DNA of 64,000 nucleotides from the NCBI RefSeq assembly GCF_900129635.1, contig NZ_FSRB01000003.1, positions 558,001 through 622,000 of the forward strand, read 5' to 3'. A model generated the notes under the pieces. The model saw nothing but the letters and a program-made list of their open reading frames with translations, had not been told where the DNA came from and made no database searches. Both the position numbers and the translations under genes were made by a program. The DNA is from Singulisphaera sp. GP187. Its GTDB lineage: Bacteria > Planctomycetota > Planctomycetia > Isosphaerales > Isosphaeraceae. The first letter of the stretch is position 1; every line of letters begins with the position of its first letter. Of this stretch, positions 27,533 through 37,000 are shown piece by piece.

Positions 27533-28360
27533 TTAGTTCAACTGTTCCAGGACGCGTCTGACGATGGTCCTGAGCTTCCCCTCGGCCTCCTGGGCAACCG
27601 CGATAATCTCTTCGAGGCTGACCGGAACGAGGGCGTCAGGCAAGCAGAGGTCGGTGACGATCGAGAAACCAAGAACCCGCATGCCCGCGTGAACCGCCAC
27701 CAGGACCTCGGGCACCGTGGACATACCCACCACGTCGGCGCCGATGCCCCTGAGGTAGCGATATTCCGCGCGTGTCTCGAGGTTCGGACCGGTGACCGCC
27801 ACGTAGACACCGCGATGGGCCACAATGTTCTCTTCCAACGCGGCCCGAAGCGCCAGTTTTTGCAAGCCCTGATCGTAGGGTTCGATGAGGTCGGGAAATC
27901 GGACGCCGAGCCTCGAGTCGTTGGGCCCGATCAGTGGGTTCACGCCCAAGAGGTTGATATGGTCGTCGATGACCATCAGATCCCCCTTGGCGTGCATCGG
28001 GTTGAGCCCGCCCCCGGCGTTCGAGACGACGAGGTAGCGGCACCCGAGCTCCTTCATCACCCGGATCGGAAACGTGACCTGGGCCGCCGTGTACCCTTCA
28101 TAGAGGTGGAATCGCCCCTCCATGGCCACGACCGACTGGCCGGCGAGCGTGCCGCAGACGAGCTGTCCCTTGTGACTTTCGACCGTGGAGCGGGGAAAGT
28201 GGGGAATCTCGGGGTAGGGGATGGTGGCCTCGGCATCGATCTCACCGGCCAAGGCCCCGAGACCCGTTCCCAGGACAATGCCCACAAGAGGCGTGCCCGA
28301 CCATCGCGTTCGGACGGCCTGCGTGGCTTCCTGAACGTGTTCCCATTCGTGGTGCGTCAT
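27533..28360 (-). CDS. Purine nucleoside phosphorylase, trimeric type
   Basis: 275 residues, typical of the trimeric PNP/MTAP family. Phosphate-binding GTGLGALAGEI (residues 31-41) and SHKGQLVCGTLAGQ with the following MEGRFHLYEGYTA, then VVSNAGGGLNP and the base-binding end of VTGPNLETRAEYRYLR, with GMSTVPEVLVAVHAGM and ITDLC. The enzyme splits inosine/guanosine by phosphate into the base and ribose-1-phosphate for purine salvage. The presence of Asn in the C-terminal SIVTDLCL region and Glu in ETR supports 6-oxopurine specificity but does not prove it. It lies 140 bp downstream of ileS in the opposite order of reading, on the same strand. Confidence 0.95.
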   Translation of the reverse strand: MTHHEWEHVQEATQAVRTRWSGTPLVGIVLGTGLGALAGEIDAEATIPYPEIPHFPRSTVESHKGQLVCGTLAGQSVVAMEGRFHLYEGYTAAQVTFPIRVMKELGCRYLVVSNAGGGLNPMHAKGDLMVIDDHINLLGVNPLIGPNDSRLGVRFPDLIEPYDQGLQKLALRAALEENIVAHRGVYVAVTGPNLETRAEYRYLRGIGADVVGMSTVPEVLVAVHAGMRVLGFSIVTDLCLPDALVPVSLEEIIAVAQEAEGKLRTIVRRVLEQLN

Positions 28361-28547
28361 GATGGATGGCGATCGCGAGCGTCGGCGGGATCGGCAGGTT
28401 CGACGGAGGCCGAGAGACGCCGACCCGAGTCGTCCCCAACCCGACGACTACTCCCCGGAGGTCGACGCTGAGCCGGACGTCAGTCAGCCGACGTCGCGTC
28501 TCGACTCGTCCCGCCTCAAACGGGGAAAGATCGCCATCCCTAAGGGC

Positions 28548-28976
28548 TCAGTACCGGCGGAGCAACCGGGCGAAACGAGGGTCGCGGCGAAGGGACTTCA
28601 AGTCCGGGTCGCGGCGCACGTGATCGATGTGGCGATAGCCAAGGTCCAGAGCCCGCTGGAGTGCGGCGAACGCCGGGTCGGTAATGCCGAGCACCGCGTA
28701 GCTGCAAGCCAGGTTGTACCAAGGAATCGAACGCTCGGGCATCAGTCGCACCAGGCGGCGGTCGATCTGAAGCGCCCGGGTGTATAAACCCTTGGCGGCC
28801 AGGTTATTGGCATGGACCCGAAGCGCATCGGCGAAGAACGGATCGCGATCGAGAACGCGACCGAGAAATTCAATTTCGAAGTCGAGCTGGCTCTGCTCGC
28901 GGAGCCGCCGAGTCGTGGTCTCGGGTGCCGGGCCCTCAGAGGAGGGTTCGCTCGGTCGATCCTGGTGTGCGGCCAT
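28548..28976 (-). CDS. Small TPR protein
   Basis: 142 residues, preceded by AAGGGAG. After a disordered, Pro/Ser-rich first 30 residues, two to three TPR-type helix pairs follow: LDRDPFFADALRVHANNLAAK, GLYTRALQIDRRLVRLMPER, SIPWYNLACSYAVLGITDPA, then FAALQRALDLGYRHIDHVRR and the capping DPDLKSLRRDPRFARLLRRY seen at the end of many TPR-containing planctomycete proteins. No signal peptide. It could be a soluble adaptor protein; partner unknown. Confidence 0.8.
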   Translation of the reverse strand: MAAHQDRPSEPSSEGPAPETTTRRLREQSQLDFEIEFLGRVLDRDPFFADALRVHANNLAAKGLYTRALQIDRRLVRLMPERSIPWYNLACSYAVLGITDPAFAALQRALDLGYRHIDHVRRDPDLKSLRRDPRFARLLRRY

Positions 28977-29290
28977 CGCAGAGATGCTCCCTTCCCGGTC
29001 CCGAACGTTGCGTCCTCAAATAAATCGCTCAACCGGGGCCTGGTCGCAAGCGCCTCGGATTCCGCCGGTGACATTGACTCAAGGATAGCCGGAACCAGGT
29101 GCAGTCAACAAGGAGAAGTTCGGCGAAATCACCGGGGAGGGCGGAGCGGAGCCGATTCGAGGCGGGCGTTTCGAGTCACAGCCCCGGGGTAAGTCCGCAT
29201 GGAAGAAGAGGGCGGACGTGAAATTCACGCCCGCCCCACTCGTCGAAGCTGACCCCAAACTAGAGTGCGGAGTGTTCCGAGCGTGCCGAC
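28977..29290. other. Intergenic region, no gene seen
   Basis: Upstream region of the small TPR gene and downstream region of the acidic protein gene. No repeat or RNA gene was recognised. Confidence 0.5.
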
Positions 29291-29644
29291 TCAGATGTCC
29301 TCAAGGTCATCTTCCTCGGCATCGTCGAGGTCCTCGTCCTCATCATCGTCGAGGTCATCATCCTCATCTTCGACGTCGATATCGTCGATCTCGCCATCGA
29401 TCTCATCATCAATATCATCGTCGAGGTCGTCATCCTCGTCGTCGAAATCGTCGTCGAGGTCATCATCCTCGTCGTCGAAGTCGTCGTCGATTTCGTCGTC
29501 CTCGTCCTCGGCTTCCTCGTCGTCAAATTCTTCTTCGTCGCCGGGGTGCCGGGCAGTCGGAGACGAAGCGAAACGGTCGGTCCATTTCGCTTCGCCCATC
29601 ATTGGTTCTTCGAGTTCCGCGAGCATAACCAGACGGTCCCACAT
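29291..29644 (-). CDS. Extremely acidic low-complexity protein
   Basis: 117 residues. After an ordinary first 35 residues (MWDRLVMLAELEEPMMGEAK), the remaining 80 are almost only Asp and Glu with scattered Ile, Leu, Phe and Ala in a loose repeat of the form DDDFDDEDDDLDD. The predicted charge is strongly negative and the region should be disordered. Coding on this strand is favoured over the serine-rich opposite frames because of the normal N-terminus and a clear start. Possible roles are cation binding or binding to basic proteins, but nothing in the context shows which. Confidence 0.65.
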   Translation of the reverse strand: MWDRLVMLAELEEPMMGEAKWTDRFASSPTARHPGDEEEFDDEEAEDEDDEIDDDFDDEDDDLDDDFDDEDDDLDDDIDDEIDGEIDDIDVEDEDDDLDDDEDEDLDDAEEDDLEDI

Positions 29645-29857
29645 GAGGTCAGTCCTCAGGCCTAAAGTTCTACGGGGTAATCCCCGACACCGCGTGATAT
29701 CAAAAAAAGGGAATGGCCGACTCGCCCGTTCGAGGCCCGAAAGCCAAGGTTAAGGGCGGAGCCATCCACATCGTCGCGGCGAAACGCCATTGTCAAACGA
29801 ACAATCCAGAGTCAGGGCAAGGCTCCCTCAGGGGAGAGAAACCTCGAAGCCCACGGC

Positions 29858-30859
29858 TCACGCAAGTCGAACCGCCTGTCCAGTCGCGGCCGAACGGGCG
29901 ATCGCTTCGAGGAGTCGAACCGTGTCCAAAGCCGCGTCGGCCGGACAGCAGAGTGGCGTGCCGCTCACGACGGCCGCCACGAAATTTCCATCAATGCTCT
30001 CGGTCGCTTCGACGAGCGGAACGGCCTGCGCCGGCGCATCGCCAAGTTCCTCGAGCAAGCTCGTCTCGGTCGCCCGGAGTTTCCCCCGTTCGCCGAAGAA
30101 ATTGATTTCAAAGAGTTGGCCCGGTGAAACACCCGCCACGGCCAAAGTCACCGGAGTTCCGTCCCCCAGGCGAATGGCGGCCGCGGTCACCAGGTCGAGT
30201 CCCGACTCAAGCCGGTTCTGAACAGCGGCAACATCGGTCGCCACCTGCCCCGTGCTCCAGAGAAGTGCGTCGATTAGGTGATCTCCGGCATCGGCCAGAA
30301 CGCCACCGCCGGAAACTTTGGGGTCGAACCTCCAAGAATTCTCCGCCCCCACGTGCGTGGCCAGCCAGTTCTGAGCCAAAGTCGCCGTGACCAGGCGAAG
30401 CGGTCCGATCGCCCCTGCGCTCAGGCGTCGACGTGCTTCGACCAGACTGGGGAGCAGGCGATACTGATGCCCAACCCCCACTTTCCGATTCCGTCCCCGG
30501 GCCAGCCCGACAATATCGGCGGCTTCCTGGACGTTGGTAGAGAGTGGCTTCTCAATGAACAGGTGGCAGTCCGCCTGGAGCGCATCCATCGCCGGGCGAT
30601 AGTGTGCCAGGTGGGGCGTGAAAATCGCCAGCGCCGTTGGAGTCGCCTGCTTGAGCAACTCGCGATGATCGGCGAAAGCGACCGCGGGCGGCCCTGACTC
30701 TGGGATGGGAACGAGCGCGACCAGGGCGTTGGCGGCGTTAAGGTCGGGATCGGCACACCCAACCACCTGCACCCCGTCGAGGGCGAGCAGTCGGCCGAGG
30801 TGAACGCGAGCCGCAAGGCCGCATCCCACGATCCCAATCCTGAGCGCTGAACTTGCCAT
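29858..30859 (-). CDS. Gfo/Idh/MocA family NAD(P)-dependent oxidoreductase
   Basis: 333 residues from the ATG at 30859 (GGGGTGG upstream). The Rossmann fold begins at once with LRIGIVGCGLAARVHLGRL (GxGxxA). FIEKPLSTNVQEA contains the EKP motif whose lysine is catalytic in the family, and DAGDHLIDALLW supplies the later Asp/His pair of the substrate site (HxxD-like). Members oxidise or reduce sugars and cyclitols. The gene stands alone, so the substrate is unknown. Confidence 0.93.
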   Translation of the reverse strand: MASSALRIGIVGCGLAARVHLGRLLALDGVQVVGCADPDLNAANALVALVPIPESGPPAVAFADHRELLKQATPTALAIFTPHLAHYRPAMDALQADCHLFIEKPLSTNVQEAADIVGLARGRNRKVGVGHQYRLLPSLVEARRRLSAGAIGPLRLVTATLAQNWLATHVGAENSWRFDPKVSGGGVLADAGDHLIDALLWSTGQVATDVAAVQNRLESGLDLVTAAAIRLGDGTPVTLAVAGVSPGQLFEINFFGERGKLRATETSLLEELGDAPAQAVPLVEATESIDGNFVAAVVSGTPLCCPADAALDTVRLLEAIARSAATGQAVRLA

Positions 30860-31258
30860 TCCACCCCACCCCCGCGTCTGACCTCTTGGCCCCATGGCCA
30901 ATGGGTTCAAAAACCACGCGGCCCCATCCCATCAATCTACCTATCCCGCGTCAAGAGATTATCGCACCCGGTCAAGACCTAATCCCGGAATTCTGGAGAA
31001 GGTTGCGAGAACCTGGCCGATCCCAAGAACGTACGTGCAATCCTCCCTGGACCACGTACCGTCGTCACCCGTGATGGGGGTAATGTACCATGCTCCCGAC
31101 CAAGTCAAGGTGATTTCCCAAAACCCCGATCAGTTCGTGTCCAGGAGGCTCCCTACTCCGAAGTCGACTCCACGGCCTTGCCGCCAAAATCTCTCGGTTT
31201 CGTCCGGCTCACCTTGACGAAGGAAATCGCGATCTTTATATTGGGTTTCTCGCTAGAC
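30860..31258. other. Intergenic region upstream of tRNA-His
   Basis: Contains the promoter region for tRNA-His (rightward) and for the oxidoreductase (leftward). No coding frame is convincing. Confidence 0.5.
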
Positions 31259-31332
31259 GGTGGGTGTGGCCTAGCGGTTAAGGCGCCAGATTGTGGATCT
31301 GGATATCGCGGGTTCGAATCCCGTCATCCACC
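31259..31332 (+). tRNA. tRNA-His (GTG anticodon)
   Basis: A complete cloverleaf is visible. Acceptor GTGGGTG (31260-31266) pairs with CATCCAC (31325-31331) with one G-U pair; anticodon arm CCAGA-TTGTGGA-TCTGG has anticodon GTG; T arm has GTTCGAATC. A G at 31259 faces the discriminator C at 31332, giving the G-1:C73 pair diagnostic of tRNA-His. CCA is not encoded. Confidence 0.96.
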
Positions 31333-31902
31333 CTGTCTCTAAAATCCTCGCCGAACACGACTTAGTGTTCCTGCCGGCGGTCGGCAGTGCAACCCGGACG
31401 TCCCCAAAAAAGTCGTACTGAGACGATTTTCGTACTCGGAACCACTTGGCGGGCGGCTAGGGTTTCACTAATGATCGCCTTCAACCTTCCCCACGCCCAA
31501 TCCCCATTTCCAACTCTCGCCATTACAAGACCAAGGGATTCGCCATCGTCCGGCTGGGCGGCCACGATATCGACCTGGGGAAGTCGTAACTCTTGGTCAC
31601 CGTGCCTGTGCCCCACGCCTTTGAGCGATCCAATGGGGTTTCGCTTCCGGCCTTTCGGAACGGGACGTAAATCACTTCTCGATTTCAGAACGGCTCACGG
31701 ATGTGCCAACGTAGGCGGGGGCTCGCCCCAGCTGACTTTCGTGGGATGAACATCGGTTTACCCTCGAGTCGCACACGTCCTTGTCGCTGGGGCCTCCGAC
31801 ACCGGGTGAAGGCCAACTGACCAGGGTCATAGACCCCAGCGACACAGAACGCTCAGAACAGGAGGTTCGGTCTCGTCCGGATCCTTGGCTTGCCCCGAAA
31901 CA
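31333..31902. other. Intergenic region with possible integrase remnant
   Basis: No intact gene. At 31521-31589 (+) the frame reads HYKTKGFAIVRLGGHDIDLG-KS-stop, faintly like the N-terminus of planctomycete tyrosine recombinases, but the match is short. Confidence 0.4.
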
Positions 31903-33411
31903 TCAGGGAGTGGGCTTGCGTTCGGTATCGCTCGGCGTGTCCTTTGCTGCCTCGCGCAGCAGGCCGAGCGCGGTTTCGACGAGCAGCTCGCCTGCGCCCG
32001 GTTGCAGGCTGGAGTTCGTGACCTCGTAGCTCCCGCCCACGCAGGCCGCGCGGTGCGGGACGTAGATGGTCTCGACGGAATTCGCGAGTTCGATGACCAA
32101 TGTTGTGTTAAAGGGCGAGGCTTGCTTGATGGCCAATCCCAGTTCGACGAAGATCTCGCCGGGGAGGCAGACGATCGCGACATCGCGGCCGAGCGTCATG
32201 ACGGTGACATCCACCGGCAGTGTCTCGCCAATGCCGGCCAGGGAGCGGCTGAGGCCCCATGTGATGTGCTCCGCCGTAACCGCGTGCGGCTCGCGGTGCC
32301 GAAATTGGTCGAGGATCAGCTTCTTATAGGCCGTGACGTGCTCGAAGAAGTCGACTTCTTCTCGGCGATTGGCCGCCGCGAGGGTCTTGATCGCCTGGGC
32401 GACCTCCTCCTTGGTCGCGTCTTGCAACGGCAAACGGACGACTCGCGATTTTACGACCAGGTCCGCCCGTTCGATTCGCTTCAATTGGGTCAGTTGCTTG
32501 TGAATCGATTCGCCGATCGAGTTGCCGATAAAGTCGGCCTTGTTGCGGTCCTTGCTGCGCGGATTGACGTGATTGATGTCGCCGCAACAACCCGTGCCGA
32601 AGATCGAGATCACCTCCGAACCAAACGCCTTGCGCAGCGTCTGTTCGATGAAGAACGGATAGTCCGCGCTCCACTTCATCCCGCCGACGGTATCAAGGTG
32701 CAGCGCGAAGTTGCTGAGGATGCCAAGCGGTTTGCCGTCCTCGTCACGAACCGTCAGTAGAGCGATCTCCGGATCGATCGGTCCCGCTGCGCGGACGACG
32801 TTGGGATTGTCGTAACTCTGCCACGTTTTCACGCTGCCGTCGCGCATGACCGAGCGGCGATTGAACGACACGGGTATCGTCTGCGTCGCCGAGCCGAACT
32901 CCAACTCGGCGGGCTTGGCGGCGGCATGCGCTCTGACGATCGCCTCGACGGGACTATTAATAAGTTTGTCGATATATTCAGCTCGTATCGCGTCTTGTCT
33001 TTCGCCTCCGAGCTTCAAGTAAAGTGCTTTCATGTAATCGGGTGCGGTGTGCGAGTGCGTTGCTGAAATCACGATGTGCGAGGCCGGGATGCCGGTCTTC
33101 TCGGACGCTCGTTGGCGAATCGCACGCGACAGGTCCGTCGCGATCCCGATCAAATCGCACACGACGAGCGCGGATTCCGCGTGCGCATCGCGAAACACGA
33201 TCGCCTTTGCCTTGAGCGGATCGATCGTGCCGTCGGACAGTCGCTCATGATAGTATCCCGCCATGGGAAACCCGACCGGCGGCGTGATGTCGGACTCGGC
33301 CACGCCCACTCGTAAGGAGTCGGCCGCGTTTGCCGTCGTCATCGTTCCGACGAAATCCACAAGGAGGAGTCCCGCAACGAGAACAACGGAAGGGTGCATC
33401 CGGCTTTTCAT
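31903..33411 (-). CDS. Secreted neutral ceramidase-like protein
   Basis: 502 residues. Signal peptide MKSRMHPSVVLVAGLLLVDF ... TTANA with cleavage before ADSLRVG. The domain matches the N-terminal part of neutral/alkaline non-lysosomal ceramidases: VGVAESDITPPVGFPMAGYY, VISATHSHTAPDYM (zinc-binding His), FALHLDTVGG and GTGCCGDINHVNP. In true ceramidases the last block is GD(x)SPN with the nucleophilic Ser; here that Ser is Asn, so amidase activity on ceramide is doubtful. This short, single-domain version is widespread in Planctomycetes and uncharacterised. It probably acts in the periplasm or outside. Confidence 0.88.
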   Translation of the reverse strand: MKSRMHPSVVLVAGLLLVDFVGTMTTANAADSLRVGVAESDITPPVGFPMAGYYHERLSDGTIDPLKAKAIVFRDAHAESALVVCDLIGIATDLSRAIRQRASEKTGIPASHIVISATHSHTAPDYMKALYLKLGGERQDAIRAEYIDKLINSPVEAIVRAHAAAKPAELEFGSATQTIPVSFNRRSVMRDGSVKTWQSYDNPNVVRAAGPIDPEIALLTVRDEDGKPLGILSNFALHLDTVGGMKWSADYPFFIEQTLRKAFGSEVISIFGTGCCGDINHVNPRSKDRNKADFIGNSIGESIHKQLTQLKRIERADLVVKSRVVRLPLQDATKEEVAQAIKTLAAANRREEVDFFEHVTAYKKLILDQFRHREPHAVTAEHITWGLSRSLAGIGETLPVDVTVMTLGRDVAIVCLPGEIFVELGLAIKQASPFNTTLVIELANSVETIYVPHRAACVGGSYEVTNSSLQPGAGELLVETALGLLREAAKDTPSDTERKPTP

Positions 33412-34002
33412 AAGGCTCTTTTCCTGAGATTCCTACGGATTCCGAGGGGGGGGTTCCAGGGCCATCAGTCGACGAGGGTTGTGTTACACAATGCTCGTTG
33501 GCCAGGCCCACATCGTACGGCCAACGCCAGCAACTCGCTACCAGATCGACTCCAATCGCCGTGAATTGGCGTGCTCGTCGCGCTCCGACTCCCGGCCTTC
33601 CAGGCGGCCCCCTGAGCTTCCCCTGGAACAACGCGCGGGGAATCACGAGGTCTACGTGGTGACTGGCCACCACGGCCATCTCGAGGCGGGCAGGAAAAAG
33701 GGCGGCCGGGCCCCCGCCCGCCGGGTCTCGTTCAGGACACGAGTGTTGGTTGACCAGTTCAGCCGAACGGGCGCAAAACCACAGAGCTTGTCAGATCGTC
33801 ATAGAAGTGCGCGGTGGCCCGGGAGTACGAGGAGGCGACCTCGCGCCGGGTCGTGGGCTTTGACCGCGCCGCACCGGCGCTTTCGCGCCGGCCGGCGGTC
33901 ACGGTTCGGCGCTTCGAGCAAACTCTGGGGAAAAAGTTGTGAGGGATCGGCGCCTCGTTGCAGTATAGACCGGGGCAAATGAAAGGACACGGAGTTCCGA
34001 AC
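33412..34002. other. Intergenic region upstream of sigma-factor fusion
   Basis: No gene is supported. It contains a GC-rich hairpin CCGGCGC-TTTC-GCGCCGG near 33872-33889 and a promoter-like segment at 33927-33969. Confidence 0.5.
33927..33969 (+). promoter_or_regulatory. Candidate ECF-type promoter of the sigma fusion gene
   Basis: GGGGAAAAAGTTGTGAGGG (33927-33945) and CAGTATAGA (33961-33969) are spaced like -35 and -10 elements about 35 bp before the start codon. Autoregulation by the encoded ECF sigma factor is an inference. Confidence 0.3.
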
Positions 34003-37000
34003 ATGGCGATCGAATCACGCGGCGCCGTCCTGCGGCAGATCCATCAGCTTTTCAGCCTGGGCACTGTCGCGGGGATGCCGGAGGATGAGCTTCTGGAGCG
34101 CTTTGTCGTTCGCAAGGACGAGGCCGCATTCGAGGCGCTCATCGTCCAGTATGGCCCGATGGTTCAAGGGGTCTGCAACCGCGTGCTGGCAAACCCAGAC
34201 GCCGCCGAGGATGCCTTCCAGGCCACCTTTCTCGTGCTGCTCAAGAAGGCCGGTTCGATTCGCGATCCCGCTCGCCTCCGTTCCTGGCTCTACGGCGTCG
34301 CTGTCCGTGTGGCCTCCCGGGCCCGCGTCGATGCTTACCGACGGACCACGAAGGAGCGCGACGCGGCGCGCTCGGAGGCCGTTCCGCCGATCACCCCCAG
34401 CGATGCCGCTGGTGTCCGCGCCGCGGTGGATGAAGAGCTGAACCGCCTTCCCGAGCGATTTCGCCGGCCCCTCATTCTCTACCACCTCGAAGGGATGAGT
34501 TACGCGGAGGCCGCCCGACGCCTCGAATGTACGGAGGCCACAGTCCGGGGGCGGCTCGCCCGGGCCCGCGAGCAACTCCGTGCCCGGCTGACTCGACGCG
34601 GGTTGGCTCCGTCCGCCGGGATGGTCGCCGCCGCACTTGCCATCGAGCCGGCGTCGGCCGCCGTCCCCGCCGCAGTCGTCACCGCGACGGTCGGAGTCGC
34701 AAGGATCGTCGCGCTGGGCGGGCCGATCGCAACCCACGCAGTCTGGGGCCCGGCGGCCGATCTCGCCGAGGGAGTCCTGAAGACGATGGCCCTTTCGAAA
34801 CTGAAACTGACGGCCTCCTTCGCCGCGATCGGCGCTTTGGTCTTGAGCGCCCTGCCAATCGCGATCGCTCGTGACGATCAGGCGAAACCCTCGATTGACG
34901 GGCCGGCTCGTAACGCCTCGGCACCGCCGAAACCGGCGGCCGCTGAGATCTCGAAGCCCACGCCCATCGAGCTGCTCGTCGTCGATCGGCGCACCGGCCA
35001 GGCCATGAGCGGCGTCGCACTGAAGATCTCGATCAACGGAGAGACGAGGCTCGAAGGGCAAACGGACCGGGAGGGACGCTACCCGGTTACCCTTCCCGGT
35101 GCATTGACGTCTGTCACCATCAAGGCCAGGGCCGATGGCTTCGTGCCGGCGTTGGTCTCGTGGGTTCGAGAAGGGACGATACCCATGGCCATCCCGAAAG
35201 ACTTTCGACTGGCGTTGGAGCGTGGCACCAGCATCGGGGGCGTGGTCCAGGACGTCTCGGGCCGGCCGATCACCGGGGCCACGGTGTCCTTGCTCATCCC
35301 GCAAAAGTTCGGCCAGGGTCAGCCTCGTATCGACATATTAGACTACCCGGCCGTGACCGACGATCGTGGCCACTGGCGTCTCGACGTGGTACCGAGCCAA
35401 CTCGACGACCTTCGAATCCGGCTTCGCCACCCCGACTACATCAGCGATACCAGCCATGGCTCGACGCAAAAGCCGACGATCGCCCAACTGCGCGACCTGA
35501 CGGGTGTGTCGGTGATGAAGAAAGGACTGACGGTTGGCGGCCGAGTCCTCGATCAGGTCGGCCGGCCGATCACAGGAGCAACCGTCGTCCATGGTAGCCC
35601 GCCTGAACGCCGTGAAACGGAGACCAAGACTGATGCCGACGGTCAATTCCGGTACAACCACATCGCGCCCGGCGACCTGATCCTGACCGTCCAGGCGGCG
35701 GGGCATGGCCCCGAATTGAAGACCGTGAAGGTGGTCCCGGAGATGGCGGCGGTGGAGTTCCGACTCGGGCCGGCTGGGATCCTTCGCGGCCGGGTAATCG
35801 ACCAGGATGATCATCCGGTGGCCGGGGTCTGGGTGATCGCCGACGAGTGGCGCGGATACCGGTCGCTCGCCTTGGAGACGAAGTCGGGCGCAGACGGGGT
35901 GTTCGAGATCGCCGACGCGCCGGCGGATGTGGTGTTGCTCCAGTTTTCCAAGTCTCCGGAGTTCATGAATCTTCCCGACCAGGCGTTCGCCCCTTCGGAC
36001 AAGGTGCAGGTGGTGAAGTTGAACCGGCCGCTGAGGATTCAAGGTGCGGTCGTCGATGCCGAGTCGGGAAAACCGATCGAAACCTTCAACTTGCTGGAAG
36101 TTGGCGACCCGAGCCGTGAGCCGACCCACGTGGACCGCGACCGGTCGCACCAATTCCATGGCGGCCGGTATGAAATCGACTTCCGCTGGCCATACCCCCA
36201 TATCCGGGGTCTTCGGATCGAGGCCGAGGGCTATCTACCGGCCACCTCCCGAGGTTTCGCAGCCACCGAGGGGAAGCAAGTCTACGACTTCAGGCTGACT
36301 CCAGGTACGGTGCCCACTCGCCGGGCGCTATCGGGGGTCGTGCGACTTTCCGACGGATCGGCCGCGGTGGGGGCCAAGGTAAACCTGGCGACGAAAGCGA
36401 ACGGAATCACCGTCCGGAATGAGAACGCCCTTTATCCCGAGCGGCACCCGAACGTCCGGGTCGGCGCGGACGGGACATTTCGGTTCCCGCCGCAGACGGA
36501 GGAAGCCCTCGTTCTGGTCCTCGATCCCCGGGGGTGGGCCGAACTCACCGAGGAGGTCCTGATCGCTCAGCCCACCATCACGCTCGTGCCGTGGGGACGT
36601 GTCAAAGGGACCCTCCGGGTCGGAAGCCGCCCAGGATCGCTCCAAGAGGTGTACTTGAATCCAAAAGTTGAACGAGTGCTGGTGGAGGATCTACGGATCC
36701 GTTACGAATCTCGGGCGACAACGGACGAAGCAGGCCATTTCACGATGGAACGGGTCCGCCCCGGAGAGGCTTCGATCTCCCGGATGGTTGACCTTTCTCC
36801 AAGGAGGCGGGGTGCCGGCCCATGGATTCCCATCGCGGTGGAATCCGGCAAGACAGTGGAACTGGCGCTCGGCGGCCTCGGTCGACCGGTCACAGGCCGG
36901 TTCATCAAGCCCAGGGGCTCGGACGTGCTGATCGACTGGGCGAAAAGCTTCGGTTCGTTCCGTCTGAAGGCGCCGGTCGTTCCCATCCCTGAGGGCCTGA

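Noticed and set aside
29265..29753. Rightward serine-rich frame
   Set aside because: It is the complementary-strand image of the Asp/Glu-rich protein (GAY codons read as serine-type codons); no domain and a poor start.
33479..33982. 167-residue rightward frame before the sigma fusion
   Set aside because: It runs through a GC-rich hairpin and the promoter-like region and shows no protein-like pattern.
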